Positions 17,184 through 25,922 of a stretch of DNA of 64,000 nucleotides are shown here, one piece after another. This stretch comes from Martelella sp. NC20 (GTDB lineage: Bacteria; Pseudomonadota; Alphaproteobacteria; Rhizobiales; Rhizobiaceae). The position numbers were made by a program, and so were the translations under genes. Position 1 is the stretch's first letter; every line of letters starts with the position of its first letter. The notes beneath the pieces are model-generated. The model was not told the origin of the DNA and made no database searches. It worked only from the letters and a program-made list of their open reading frames with translations. The stretch is taken from assembly GCF_013459645.1 (NCBI RefSeq), contig NZ_CP054861.1, positions 911,001 through 975,000 of the forward strand, in the 5' to 3' direction.

Positions 17184-17932
17184 AGACCGGCCTCACCCTG
17201 AAAGGGCTCCGTCATGCCTATCTCGGCCGCACGGTGCTGGACCATATCGACCTTGAGGTATCAGCGTCCGAGATCGTCGCCCTGGTTGGTCCCTCCGGCA
17301 GCGGAAAAAGCACGCTGGTTCACCTTGCTGCTGATTTGCTGACGCCGATCGGCGGTCGGGTTGAGCGCAATTACAAACGCCATGCGATGATTTTTCAGGA
17401 ACCGCGATTGCTGCCCTGGGCCACGGCAGCCGAAAACATCGCCTACCCCTTGAGGATCTCGGGCACCTCGCGCAGGGAGGCCAGGGCGAAGTTGAAGACT
17501 GTTGCAGCCAAGGTTGCACTCCAACCGGAGGATCTTGAAAAATATCCGGGCGAGCTTTCCGGCGGAATGCGCCAGCGCTGCGCAATCGCGCGCGCGCTGA
17601 TTGTCGCACCGGACTTCATCTATTTCGATGAGCCTTTCACCGCCCTGGATGTTGCGCTGAAGCGGCGGATGCAGGATCTCGTAATTGCCGCGACGCAATC
17701 GTCCAGCTTCGGTGGTATCTTCGTGACCCACGACCTGATGGAAGCCGCGCGGGTCGCCCATCGTGTGGCCGTGCTGGATGTCGGCGGCGCCGGGATTGTC
17801 GGCGAACGTCTGGTTCCCGGAACGCCTGGCATGCGCGATGATGCCGCGGTTTTCACACTCTCACAGCGCTGGGCGCGGGAAGACCCCGCCTTTCGCCATA
17901 TCCACGATGTCGATGAAAGGATGAGCCGATGA
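17180..17932 (+). CDS. ABC transporter ATP-binding protein (SsuB/TauB-like)
   Basis: 250 residues from ATG 17180, overlapping the permease stop (ATGA). Walker A is GPSGSGKST, the Q-loop region is MIFQEPRLLPW, the signature is LSGGMRQRCAIARAL, Walker B is FIYFDEPFTALD and the H-loop is FVTHDLMEAA. It powers the adjacent permease. Its end overlaps the first nnrS start (ATGA at 17929), tying the transporter to the NO-response operon. Confidence 0.9.
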   Translation: MKTGLTLKGLRHAYLGRTVLDHIDLEVSASEIVALVGPSGSGKSTLVHLAADLLTPIGGRVERNYKRHAMIFQEPRLLPWATAAENIAYPLRISGTSRREARAKLKTVAAKVALQPEDLEKYPGELSGGMRQRCAIARALIVAPDFIYFDEPFTALDVALKRRMQDLVIAATQSSSFGGIFVTHDLMEAARVAHRVAVLDVGGAGIVGERLVPGTPGMRDDAAVFTLSQRWAREDPAFRHIHDVDERMSR

Positions 17933-19149
17933 GCCTTGTCGACACACCCGTTCTGCGGACCAGGTTCAAGACGTTAAGCGTCATCGGTGATGAAGGTTTT
18001 AGGCTGTTCTTCCCCTTGAGCGCCGTCTATGCGGCTGTCTGGCCGTTCCTGTGGGTCGTCATTCATGGTTATGACCTCCCTTTGGTAGGGGCAATACCGC
18101 CGAGCATCTGGCACGTTCACGAGATGATCATCGGGGCGTTCGGAGCAGCACTTCTCGGCTTCATAACAACCGCCATCCCGGAATGGACGGACACACCGCG
18201 CCTGCGTGGCAAGGCGCTCTACGCACTCGCGGCGATCTGGACTGTTGCACGCATTTGCGGGCTGGCCGGCACTGATGGCTTGCTGTGGACAGGAGCCATC
18301 ACGGATATTGTCTGGACCGGCTTTCTTGCCGCCTATGTGCTTCGTGTCAGTATTTACAAGAAGAACAGCAGACTGACCGGATTCATCTTATGGCTTGCAG
18401 CTCTGTGGCTTTGTGAAACGGCGACCCGTTATGCCTTCGCGATCGGAAACGGCGAGCATGCGCAGCTTTTCAGCCACCTTTCGGGTTTCATCTTCCTCGG
18501 ACTGCTCGGGCTGGCGCTGGCACGCATCACCGTGCCCGTTACCAATGACATTCTCGACCCTTCGGGGGCAACATCCCCGTTCAGGCCGCATCCCGGACGT
18601 CTCAATCTCGCTCCCGGTATCATGGCTGTCGCCATCGCCGCTGAACTGCTTGGATTTTCCGCCGAGGTCACAGGATTTGTATTTATCGCTGCAGGCGCCG
18701 CCTTCCTTGACAGGGTGGCCGAGGCCTTTGTCGGGCGCGCATTCTTCCGGGCCGAAATCGCCGTTCTTGCCGGATCAAGCGCGCTGGCAGGCACCGGCCT
18801 CATCGCCATCGGCTGCGCCCGGCTTGGGTTACCGGTCATGGAAACCACAGGCCTGCACGTTGCGCTCATGGGCGGACTGGGCCTCGGCATAATCGCTGTG
18901 TTCTGCATCGCCGGATTAAGGCATACCGGACAGCCGTTAATATTCTCCGCAGAGACCCGGATAGCTATCGCAATGATCGTCATCGCGATAGCTATCCGGG
19001 CACTTCCCGAGCTCGGGATCGTATCCGAGCTCGTCGGTCACCACCACGCAGTGGCGGCAATTTTCTGGGCCGGCGGCTTTCTGCTCTGGCTCAGGGTCTA
19101 CTGGCCAGCGTTCGCCGATCCCGCAACACTCAACCAACATGATTGCTGA
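17929..19149 (+). CDS. nnrS: NnrS family haem/copper membrane protein (copy 1)
   Basis: 406 residues with about 12 membrane segments and family blocks FRLFFPLSAVYAAVWPFLW, PPSIWHVHEMIIGAFGAALLGFITTAIPEWT and GHHHAVAAIFWAGGFLLWLRVYWPAF with conserved histidines. NnrS proteins protect against NO and nitrosative stress and typically belong to NnrR or NsrR regulons. It overlaps the ABC ATPase gene by 4 bases and is followed 8 bases later by a second nnrS, so the two are tandem divergent paralogues. Confidence 0.88.
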   Translation: MSLVDTPVLRTRFKTLSVIGDEGFRLFFPLSAVYAAVWPFLWVVIHGYDLPLVGAIPPSIWHVHEMIIGAFGAALLGFITTAIPEWTDTPRLRGKALYALAAIWTVARICGLAGTDGLLWTGAITDIVWTGFLAAYVLRVSIYKKNSRLTGFILWLAALWLCETATRYAFAIGNGEHAQLFSHLSGFIFLGLLGLALARITVPVTNDILDPSGATSPFRPHPGRLNLAPGIMAVAIAAELLGFSAEVTGFVFIAAGAAFLDRVAEAFVGRAFFRAEIAVLAGSSALAGTGLIAIGCARLGLPVMETTGLHVALMGGLGLGIIAVFCIAGLRHTGQPLIFSAETRIAIAMIVIAIAIRALPELGIVSELVGHHHAVAAIFWAGGFLLWLRVYWPAFADPATLNQHDC

Positions 19150-19157
19150 GACAAACA

Positions 19158-20351
19158 ATGACGACAATGGCAAGACAGCGCGCATGGCAGGGACCGGCGA
19201 TTTTCAGTCATGGCTTCAGGCCCTTCTTCTTTTTCGGCGCGCTTGACGCCGCCCTGCTGATTGCGCTCTGGGTGCCCTGGTATCTGGGGTTCATCCAGGT
19301 TCCGAGCATGTTCGCACCCGTCTCTTGGCATGTCCACGAATTGCTGTTCGGCTATGTGCCGGCGATCATCGCAGGCTTTCTTCTGACAGCCGTTCCCAAC
19401 TGGACGGGACGCCTGCCGGTGGTCGGCTGGCCGCTTGCGGGCCTGTTCGGCCTCTGGCTTGGTGCGCGCGTGATCATCGCCTTTTCGGCCATGCTGCCCT
19501 CCGCATTCGTCTATCTTGCAGCTTTGGCTTTTCCACTGGCGCTGATCGGATTTCTGACACGGGAAATTCTGGCCGGGCGCAACTGGCGGAACCTGAAGAT
19601 GATCGTGGTCCTGTCGCTGTTCACAGCGACACAGCTCCTGTTTTATTATGAAAACATCCGCTACGGCACGTCGGTCTATGCCGAACGCGCCGCTATTGTC
19701 CTCGTCATCATGCTGATCCAGATTATCGGCGGCCGGGTTATCCCGAGCTTCACCCGGAACTGGCTCAAGAAGCACGACTATCCGGTTCTTCCGCCCTCTT
19801 TCGGCCAGTTCGACCGGTTTGTGATGGTGATGAGCGCTGCCGGTCTTTGCGCATGGATCGTGCTTCCGGCATTTGCCATCGAAGAGCCGGTCCTGGGTGT
19901 CCTGCTGATGGCCATCGGCATCCTCAACATCGTGCGGCAATGGCGCTGGCGACCGCTGAAAACCCTTGCCGAGCCGCTGGTCTTCATTCTGCATCTTGCA
20001 TTCCTGCCGGTCAGTCTGGGCTTTGTGTTCGCCGGCTATGCAGCGCTTTCGGGCAGTGCGGGCGCCGAAAGCGCTGCGATACACTGCTGGACCGTCGGCG
20101 CCATCGGCGGCATGACGCTTGCCATCATGACCCGCGCGAGCCGCGGCCACACCGGCCATCCGCTGACGGCACCGCCGGCAACGGTGTCAATCTATCTGGC
20201 CATCATGATCGCTCTGGTCCTGCGTCTTGCGGCGGCATTCAACCCGGACTGGACATTCTCACTGATGCCCTTGGCCGGGTTGGCATGGGTCCTCGCCTTT
20301 GCAGGCTTCTGCGTGGCTTACGGGCCAATGCTGTTCAGGCCCCGCGGCTGA
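19158..20351 (+). CDS. nnrS: NnrS family protein (copy 2)
   Basis: 397 residues from ATG 19158 (a TTG at 19143 opens the frame earlier). It shows NnrS blocks GPAIFSHGFRPFFFFGALDA, SWHVHELLFGYVPAIIAGFLLTAVPNWTGR and IGGMTLAIMTRASRGHTGH. It is a polytopic membrane protein with about 12 segments. It resembles the canonical NnrS more closely than copy 1. It ends the pseudoazurin-ABC-nnrS run and is convergent with nnrU. Confidence 0.9.
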   Translation: MTTMARQRAWQGPAIFSHGFRPFFFFGALDAALLIALWVPWYLGFIQVPSMFAPVSWHVHELLFGYVPAIIAGFLLTAVPNWTGRLPVVGWPLAGLFGLWLGARVIIAFSAMLPSAFVYLAALAFPLALIGFLTREILAGRNWRNLKMIVVLSLFTATQLLFYYENIRYGTSVYAERAAIVLVIMLIQIIGGRVIPSFTRNWLKKHDYPVLPPSFGQFDRFVMVMSAAGLCAWIVLPAFAIEEPVLGVLLMAIGILNIVRQWRWRPLKTLAEPLVFILHLAFLPVSLGFVFAGYAALSGSAGAESAAIHCWTVGAIGGMTLAIMTRASRGHTGHPLTAPPATVSIYLAIMIALVLRLAAAFNPDWTFSLMPLAGLAWVLAFAGFCVAYGPMLFRPRG

Positions 20352-20356
20352 AACAA

Positions 20357-21046
20357 TCAGAACCAGGCCAGCGGGTCGACGCCGATCAGCATGCGGTGGC
20401 CCTGCAACAGGAACCAGGCGTAAAGAGCCAGCCCAAGGCCGGTCCAAAGCCAGAAGCTTCGATCCGTATTAAAATGCGCGCGCCCTTCAACGATTGCCAG
20501 AAACGGCACGATGGAGGTTTGCGCGCGGACGGCCACCCACTCGGCATCACCAAGACGACGCCGCGCCCGGCGGTCGAGCACCGGCATTCCCGCGAGGGCG
20601 AGCAGCCCCATGCCGCCAAACAGGATCAGCGATACAACATCCCCATTCGGCGGGATGTGCGCCAGCGACCAGATCAGAAAACCGACCAGCACGGGGTGAC
20701 GGGTTATGGCGGTGATCGGGCCTTGCAAGGCCGCCTCGCCGCTGCGCCGGAAGGTGATCGAAATCCGGTTTTGCGCCGCAAGCCCTGCGGCGATGAACCA
20801 GAAGGCAAACGGCATCGCGATCAACGGAACAAGAGCCTGCCACAGCGCGGGATACCACAGGTAGATCGACGGCGCAGATCGTGCCGCGACGACGATCCAG
20901 ACCAGAAGTAGGGTCGACACAGCGGAGTAGGCGGTGAGATAGACACGACGCCCGAGCAGTGCGATCAATCGGACACGCACGGGTGGTGCCGGTGGGACCA
21001 CGTGGGCCAGCAGGAAAGCAAGGATCGCGAGCAGGAAATTCGTCAT
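20357..21046 (-). CDS. nnrU: NnrU family membrane protein
   Basis: 229 residues, about seven membrane segments. NnrU-type features are the opening FLLAILAFLLAHVVP, RLIALLGRRVYLTAYSAVSTLLL and ITRHPVLVGFLIWSLAH. The family is linked to nitric-oxide and nitrite respiration and resembles NnrU/isoprenylcysteine methyltransferase-like proteins, but its activity is not established. It is convergent with nnrS copy 2 and divergent from nsrR, with a candidate NsrR site in the shared promoter. Confidence 0.87.
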   Translation of the reverse strand: MTNFLLAILAFLLAHVVPPAPPVRVRLIALLGRRVYLTAYSAVSTLLLVWIVVAARSAPSIYLWYPALWQALVPLIAMPFAFWFIAAGLAAQNRISITFRRSGEAALQGPITAITRHPVLVGFLIWSLAHIPPNGDVVSLILFGGMGLLALAGMPVLDRRARRRLGDAEWVAVRAQTSIVPFLAIVEGRAHFNTDRSFWLWTGLGLALYAWFLLQGHRMLIGVDPLAWF

Positions 21047-21074
21047 GTTTTGGTCCCGTCGCCGTGCGGAAAAT

Positions 21075-21097
21075 AAGAATCATTTACGATATATGAT
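21075..21097. promoter_or_regulatory. Candidate NsrR site in nnrU/nsrR promoter
   Basis: The left half AAGAATCATTT agrees with AAGATGYATTT at 9 of 11 positions; the right half CGATATATGAT is weaker (about 6 of 11). Its position between divergent nnrU and nsrR would allow autoregulation and nnrU control. Confidence 0.4.
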
Positions 21098-21181
21098 ATT
21101 GCCAGTACAGAAGAAATACCCGGATGCGGAACGTCATCTGACGGATCCATTCGGCCGACACAGCATCCACGGAGTTTGCCG

Positions 21182-21607
21182 ATGCGTCTGACAACCTTTT
21201 CCGATTATGCGCTGCGCGTGCTGATGTATGCGGCATCTGCCGGCGACCGGCTGATCACGATCGAGGAGACGTCGGCTGCCTATTCGATCTCGAAGACACA
21301 TCTGATGAAGGTCGTGAATGCGCTGACCAGAAACGGATACCTGATCAGTGTTCGCGGTCGCTCTGGCGGTTTCCGGCTGGCGCTGCCGCCCGAGAAAATC
21401 AACCTCGGCGCAGTTATCCGCACAACGGAGTCCGATTTCGCGCTTGTCGAATGCTTTGCGACCGGAAATCAATGTGTGGTCACGAAAACCTGCAAGCTGC
21501 CGGCGATACTGAACGAGGCACTCACATCCTTCCTGAACGTATTCGATCACTACACACTCGCTGACATCGTTCTGTCGCCTCAGCCGAAGGTCCTCGGCAC
21601 CACGTAG
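21182..21607 (+). CDS. nsrR: NsrR, Rrf2-family NO-sensing repressor
   Basis: 141 residues from ATG 21182 (MRLTTFSDYALRVLMYAA). It has the Rrf2 winged helix with SKTHLMKVVNALTRNGYL and RGRSGGFRLA, and three cysteines Cys91, Cys98 and Cys104 that match the Fe-S ligand pattern of NsrR. NsrR represses NO-detoxification genes until NO damages its cluster. Four matching palindromes occur in this window, including one in its own promoter. It is convergent with the ubiTUV operon. Confidence 0.9.
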   Translation: MRLTTFSDYALRVLMYAASAGDRLITIEETSAAYSISKTHLMKVVNALTRNGYLISVRGRSGGFRLALPPEKINLGAVIRTTESDFALVECFATGNQCVVTKTCKLPAILNEALTSFLNVFDHYTLADIVLSPQPKVLGTT

Positions 21608-21920
21608 GGCGTGTTGAGCAATGTCCTCAAACAGCAGCGCAAATTCTGCAAAAGACGCTGCGATCGACCGCCTGCCAACTGATCTCTTCCAATTCGGCCA
21701 AAAGGTCGACCAGGGTGGCAATGGCGGCCAGCTGATGGCGCGAAGACAGCAGGTGCCGGCGGGTTTCGCGCTGCTGTTCCATTTCGATAAAACGTCCGAG
21801 CGAATCGTTGACGCGCTGCCGACAGTCACAGTCGAGCGCGACCGTTCCTATGATGGGGTGGATGCGCGTTACCAGCGTCTCGGGGGTAGATATTACGCGG
21901 TCGGGGACATGGTGGTTCAT
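21580..21920 (-). pseudogene. Frameshifted small protein of the ubiTUV operon
   Basis: Starts at ATG 21920, which overlaps the ubiV stop, so it is the fourth gene of the ubiT-U-V operon. The first 85 codons read MNHHVPDRVIS, VALDCDCRQRVNDSLGRF, RHLLSSRHQLAAIATLVDLLAELEEI; one extra T near 21648 shifts the frame, after which AEFALLFEDIAQHALRGAEDL follows in the next frame. It aligns with the intact protein at 37415-37047 (shared LDC.CR, RF, E, RH, LAE..EI, VF.E.ALLF..IA). I recognise no named family. The shift could be real inactivation or a sequencing error. Confidence 0.5.
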
Positions 21921-22822
21921 GCGGCCACCCACGCCATGCCCGCGGCGCCATGCAGAAATCCATTGGCGTATGGCGCGGCCGAATAGACTTCCTTCAGCTT
22001 CACTATGCCCTCTTCTGCGTCCATGCGGCCGTCGCGTACGCCGGCATAAATTGCGGCTACTGCGGTCATGTCGCAATCCTGGGGAGAGAGTCGTAAATGG
22101 GTGATGCCCATGCGGGCCAGTTCCGGCAACTCTGCGAGCAGGACCTGACAATGGCGCGACATGGTCTGGACGCCATTGAGGCTGAGGAAGGGCTGACCGT
22201 CGAGCGTGTCGATATCCAGGCCATCTGGTTCCTCTCCACAAACGAACTTGCAGTTATCCTTGGTATGTCCCTTGGCGCGCGCATGGGCGCAGCGGGCGGA
22301 AATGGCCAGTGGGAGGCGGCCGAAAGCCATGACCTCGTATTCGATCCCTGGTGCGCCCGCAATGATCGCGGCGATCGAGTCGGCTGGTAGTTCGGGCCCC
22401 AGACAGATGCGGGTGGCGCCGCGTTTTGCCAGTAGCTTGGCGGTGGCGCCATTGTAGACGTTGACGAAGGGCCCGACGAGATGCGGCTTGCCGGCGAACA
22501 GACGCAGGGCCGAAAGATCGTTGGCTTCGGCGAGGGGGGCTTCGGCGGCCAGTTTTCGGGTCTGGGCGACTTCGCGCTCCTGGGTGACCAGGGCGAGCGA
22601 CGCCAGCGCGACCGATTTGCCGGCAGCGGTCAGCCTTTCGACGACCTGAGGCAGGTAGGGCCGGGTGAAATGGTCTCGCTTGGAACAGACCGCTTCACCC
22701 AGCGTCACCGCGTCGACATGTCCCGATTCAGCGATGCGGTGATAGAAATCGCGCCATTTTTCGCCGGACCACAGATAGGGCACGGGACCAATGGTGATCT
22801 TGAGGGCGGATGTCTCAGCCAT
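21917..22822 (-). CDS. ubiV: UbiV, O2-independent ubiquinone hydroxylation (U32 family)
   Basis: 301 residues of the U32 peptidase-like family. The four cysteines expected to bind a 4Fe-4S cluster are Cys46 (GEAVCSKRD), Cys178, Cys191 and Cys195 (RCAHAR...DNCKFVC), the same layout as characterised UbiV. With UbiU it forms the prephenate-dependent hydroxylase that makes ubiquinone without oxygen. It follows ubiU by 3 bases. The C-terminal NGFLHGAAGMAWV is also typical. Confidence 0.93.
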   Translation of the reverse strand: MAETSALKITIGPVPYLWSGEKWRDFYHRIAESGHVDAVTLGEAVCSKRDHFTRPYLPQVVERLTAAGKSVALASLALVTQEREVAQTRKLAAEAPLAEANDLSALRLFAGKPHLVGPFVNVYNGATAKLLAKRGATRICLGPELPADSIAAIIAGAPGIEYEVMAFGRLPLAISARCAHARAKGHTKDNCKFVCGEEPDGLDIDTLDGQPFLSLNGVQTMSRHCQVLLAELPELARMGITHLRLSPQDCDMTAVAAIYAGVRDGRMDAEEGIVKLKEVYSAAPYANGFLHGAAGMAWVAA

Positions 22823-22825
22823 GTA

Positions 22826-23803
22826 TCACCGCCACTTCTTTTCGTAGGCGCCTGAAGTGGTGCGCTGCCCTTCGCTCAGGCGGTGTAGCTGCGCCAGCTT
22901 TTGCGGTCGTTCATCTTTGGGGGCCCGAAGGGCAGCCCGGAGGCTGGAAACGACCTGAGCGACATAGGCCTTGCCGCGCTGACGCCCCTCGATTTTGAGG
23001 GCCGTGACCCCGGCATCGCGCAAGGCATCGAGATGGTCCATCACGTCCAGACTCACCGGGTCCTCAAAGGCATAACCATCATCATCGGCGACGTGGAACC
23101 GTCCCTTGCACAGCGTCGGATATCCCGCCGGCTCGCCCGTGCCGAAACGGTTGATGGTGAAGCCACCCAGCTCCGAGACCATGTCGGAACCGTCCTCGCG
23201 ATAGCGCACATGGCTGGCCGGGGAGCAGACCCCCTGCATATTGGGAGACTGGCCGGTCACATAGGAAGAGAGTGAGCAGCGCCCCTCAGCCATGACGCAG
23301 AGCCCGCCAAAGGCGAAGACTTCGAGCTCGCAATCGACCTGCCTGGCCAGATTGGCAATTTCGGGGACGGTGAGGACGCGCGGGAGTACGAGACGCTTGG
23401 CGCCAAAGCTCTCGACCAGCAGGTTGACCGCATCCGCGTTGGACGCCGAGGCCTGGACTGAGACATGCAGGCGTTGCTCGGGATGGGTGTTCGCCACGTA
23501 ATCCATCAACGCCATGTCGGCAAGGATGACCGCATCAGCTCCGGCCGCCGCCGCGTCATCGGCGGCTCTATACCAAAGTCCCTCGTTGCCGGCCCGCATG
23601 AAGGTGTTGAGAGCCACATAGGTCTGCACGCCCCTTGATCGGCCCAGCGCAATGGCATCGCGCAGTTCCTCGCGGCTGAAATTGAGGCCCGGGAAATTAC
23701 GGGCATTGGTTTCATCACGAAAGCCGCAATAGACCGCGTCGGCACCGGCTTCGACGGCTTCTCGATAGGCTGCGGGTGTTCCGGCAGGGCAGATGAGTTC
23801 CAT
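22826..23803 (-). CDS. ubiU: UbiU, O2-independent ubiquinone hydroxylation (copy 1)
   Basis: 325 residues from ATG 23803 (MELICPAGTP); the longer frame to 23932 mirrors ubiT. Cluster cysteines Cys169, Cys176, Cys193 and Cys232 are present (GGLCVMAEGRCSLSS, GVCSP, YPTLCKG). It is the partner of UbiV in oxygen-independent hydroxylation of the ubiquinone ring. It sits between ubiT (4-base gap) and ubiV (3-base gap) in one operon. A second ubiU lies at 31913. Confidence 0.94.
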   Translation of the reverse strand: MELICPAGTPAAYREAVEAGADAVYCGFRDETNARNFPGLNFSREELRDAIALGRSRGVQTYVALNTFMRAGNEGLWYRAADDAAAAGADAVILADMALMDYVANTHPEQRLHVSVQASASNADAVNLLVESFGAKRLVLPRVLTVPEIANLARQVDCELEVFAFGGLCVMAEGRCSLSSYVTGQSPNMQGVCSPASHVRYREDGSDMVSELGGFTINRFGTGEPAGYPTLCKGRFHVADDDGYAFEDPVSLDVMDHLDALRDAGVTALKIEGRQRGKAYVAQVVSSLRAALRAPKDERPQKLAQLHRLSEGQRTTSGAYEKKWR

Positions 23804-23807
23804 GTTG

Positions 23808-24302
23808 CTAGACCAGTCCGTTGAGGGCGCGGCGGCGCACCAGTTCGGCCAGCTGACGGAATGGTCCGGCAAACGGGCCCGCCAGACCGGCAAGATCGGA
23901 TGGCAGGTCGAAGCTGCAATCATCCAGGGCATTGCGCAGGGCGAGCATTGCTTCCATATCGCCGGTCACCGAGAGGCTGCGTGAAAAGAAAACGGCGTCA
24001 CCATCAATCCGGCCTTCGAGCAGTGCCAGAAGTGTGAGCATGGGGGCTGCCACAGCGCCATCACCGCAGGGAGCTCTGATCTTGCGGAATGCGCGGATAG
24101 ACTTGCTTGCCGGATGTATCAAAAAGACCAGGTCAAGATCAGTCGGCGCAAAGCAGAACCGTTTACCGGCTTCTGCCCCCAATCGGTCGAACAGGTCAGG
24201 GTGCTGCTGCAACGTCTTGTCGAATACCTTGCCAACGATCACCTGCACCAAGGCAAGAGGCAGGCGATTGATGGCGAGTGCAAGAGGGCGCGGCAGCAGC
24301 AT
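23808..24302 (-). CDS. ubiT: UbiT, SCP2-domain ubiquinone accessory factor (copy 1)
   Basis: 164 residues from ATG 24302 (MLLPRPLALAINRLPLAL). The SCP2-like lipid-binding part includes LLEGRIDGDAVFFSRSLSVTGDMEAMLALRNALDD, characteristic of UbiT. UbiT is thought to bind ubiquinone intermediates during anaerobic synthesis. First gene of ubiTUV, divergent from ubiD, with a TTG-N8-CAA site in between. Confidence 0.9.
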   Translation of the reverse strand: MLLPRPLALAINRLPLALVQVIVGKVFDKTLQQHPDLFDRLGAEAGKRFCFAPTDLDLVFLIHPASKSIRAFRKIRAPCGDGAVAAPMLTLLALLEGRIDGDAVFFSRSLSVTGDMEAMLALRNALDDCSFDLPSDLAGLAGPFAGPFRQLAELVRRRALNGLV

Positions 24303-24362
24303 CTGGCTGTTCCTGTTGAGTGGACGCGCCACGTACACTAGAGGGGGCTGCCACAAAGTACC

Positions 24363-24376
24363 TTGTTGCAGCGCAA
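24363..24376. promoter_or_regulatory. Candidate Crp/Fnr (NnrR-type) site between ubiT and ubiD
   Basis: TTGTTGCAGCGCAA fits the TTG-N8-CAA core of Fnr-like sites, with a right half (CGCAA) like the TTGCG-N4-CACAA type reported for NnrR. It lies in the 108-base divergent promoter of ubiTUV and ubiDX. A related, perfectly symmetric site is at 33493. Confidence 0.45.
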
Positions 24377-24410
24377 GGAAGGGAACAGATGGCTATGGCA
24401 AGGTTGAGGC

Positions 24411-25922
24411 ATGACCCAGCCCCTGTTGCCTCCACTCCGCTATCCCGTTGCCCAGTCACTTGCGTCATTCGTGCAGCAGATCGAGGGACGTGGACTGTTG
24501 CGTCGCATCGATACGCCGATCTCAATGAGGCACGACATTACTGAGATTCATCGACGTGTGCTCGAAGCCAATGGACCGGCTTTGCTGATAGAAAATCCGG
24601 TTGCAGGTGGCGGCATGCCCTCGAGTGTGCCGGTCCTGGTCAACCTGTTCGGCACGATCGAGCGGGTCGCTCTGGGAATGGGGCTGGAAGTTCAGGATCT
24701 TGATCCATTGGGCGAAGGGTTGGCCCAACTGCGCTCGCCAAGGCCACCGCGGGACCTCCGTTCAGCATGGGCGCAGAGGGATATGCTCCGCGCTGCCCTG
24801 AGCTTGCGTATGAAGCCGGTCAGCAAGGCGGGATGCCAGGCTGTCGTTTGGCGTGGTGACCAGATCGATCTTGGTCGTCTGCCCGTTCAGACCTGCTGGC
24901 CGGGAGAGCCAGCGCCGCTGATCACCTGGCCATTGGTGATCACGCGCGCGCCAGAAGATCCAAGCGACATCAATATCGGTGTCTATCGCATGCAGGTGTT
25001 AGGCCCGAATCGCGCCATTGTGCGCTGGCTTCCCAGCCGGGGCGGGGCGCGGCATCATCGTTTGTGGCGCGACAGGGGTGAGGACATGCCCATTGCCGTT
25101 GCCATAGGCGCCGATCCGGCCACGCTGCTGGCCGCCGTCATGCCGTTGCCCGATGGGATCAATGAAATGGCATTTGCGGGGGTGTTGCGCCGCCGTCAGA
25201 GCCGGGTCGTACGCGCCATGAGCGTCGCACTGCCCGTGCCGGCTGAGGCGGAGATCGTGCTTGAGGGTGCCGCGAGCGTCACCGAGATGGCCCCCGAGGG
25301 GCCCTATGGCGACCACACTGGCTACTACAATTCAGTCGAACCATTTCCTGTGGTGACGCTCAGCGCCATTACCATGCGCCTCCAACCGATCTACCTGTCC
25401 ACTTACACCGGGCGGCCGCCCGACGAGCCGTCGCGCCTGGGCGAGGCTATGACGCCGCTTTTCGTGCCTCTGGCGCGGCAACAATTCCCGGAGATCGCCA
25501 ATCTGTGGTTGCCGCCCGAAGCGTGTACCTACAGAGCCATGGTCGTGTCCATTGACAAGCGCTATCCGGGTCAGGCCCGGCGCGTGATGATGGGACTCTG
25601 GTCGATGCTGCCACAGTTTTCGATGACCAAGCTGATCATTGCGGTCGATCCCGACATCAATGTGCGCGACTGGTCCGATGTCATGTGGGCGGTTGCAACA
25701 CGCTTCGACGCGATGCGAGATCTGATCACCATACCCGATACGCCCATCGATTATCTCGACTTCGCCTCTCCCCGGCCGGGGCTCGGCGGCAAACTGGGCA
25801 TCGATGCCACCAACAAGATCGGCCCGGAAACCGACCGTGAATGGGGAAGAAAATTATCCATGTCGGATGACGTCGCCGCTCGTATCGATGCACTATGGTC
25901 TGAATTGGGGATCGCGCAATGA
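24411..25922 (+). CDS. ubiD: UbiD family decarboxylase (copy 1)
   Basis: 503 residues, full length for UbiD. Conserved blocks: VPVLVNLFGTIERVALGMG, LPVQTCWPGEPAPLITWPLVITRAP, NIGVYRMQVLGPNRAIVRW, PEGPYGDHTGYYN and DYLDFASPRPGLGGKLGIDATNKIGPE. UbiD removes the carboxyl group of 4-hydroxybenzoate-derived ubiquinone precursors using prenylated FMN made by UbiX. The ubiX start overlaps its stop by 4 bases. Divergence from ubiTUV suggests that one regulator controls both arms. Confidence 0.93.
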   Translation: MTQPLLPPLRYPVAQSLASFVQQIEGRGLLRRIDTPISMRHDITEIHRRVLEANGPALLIENPVAGGGMPSSVPVLVNLFGTIERVALGMGLEVQDLDPLGEGLAQLRSPRPPRDLRSAWAQRDMLRAALSLRMKPVSKAGCQAVVWRGDQIDLGRLPVQTCWPGEPAPLITWPLVITRAPEDPSDINIGVYRMQVLGPNRAIVRWLPSRGGARHHRLWRDRGEDMPIAVAIGADPATLLAAVMPLPDGINEMAFAGVLRRRQSRVVRAMSVALPVPAEAEIVLEGAASVTEMAPEGPYGDHTGYYNSVEPFPVVTLSAITMRLQPIYLSTYTGRPPDEPSRLGEAMTPLFVPLARQQFPEIANLWLPPEACTYRAMVVSIDKRYPGQARRVMMGLWSMLPQFSMTKLIIAVDPDINVRDWSDVMWAVATRFDAMRDLITIPDTPIDYLDFASPRPGLGGKLGIDATNKIGPETDREWGRKLSMSDDVAARIDALWSELGIAQ

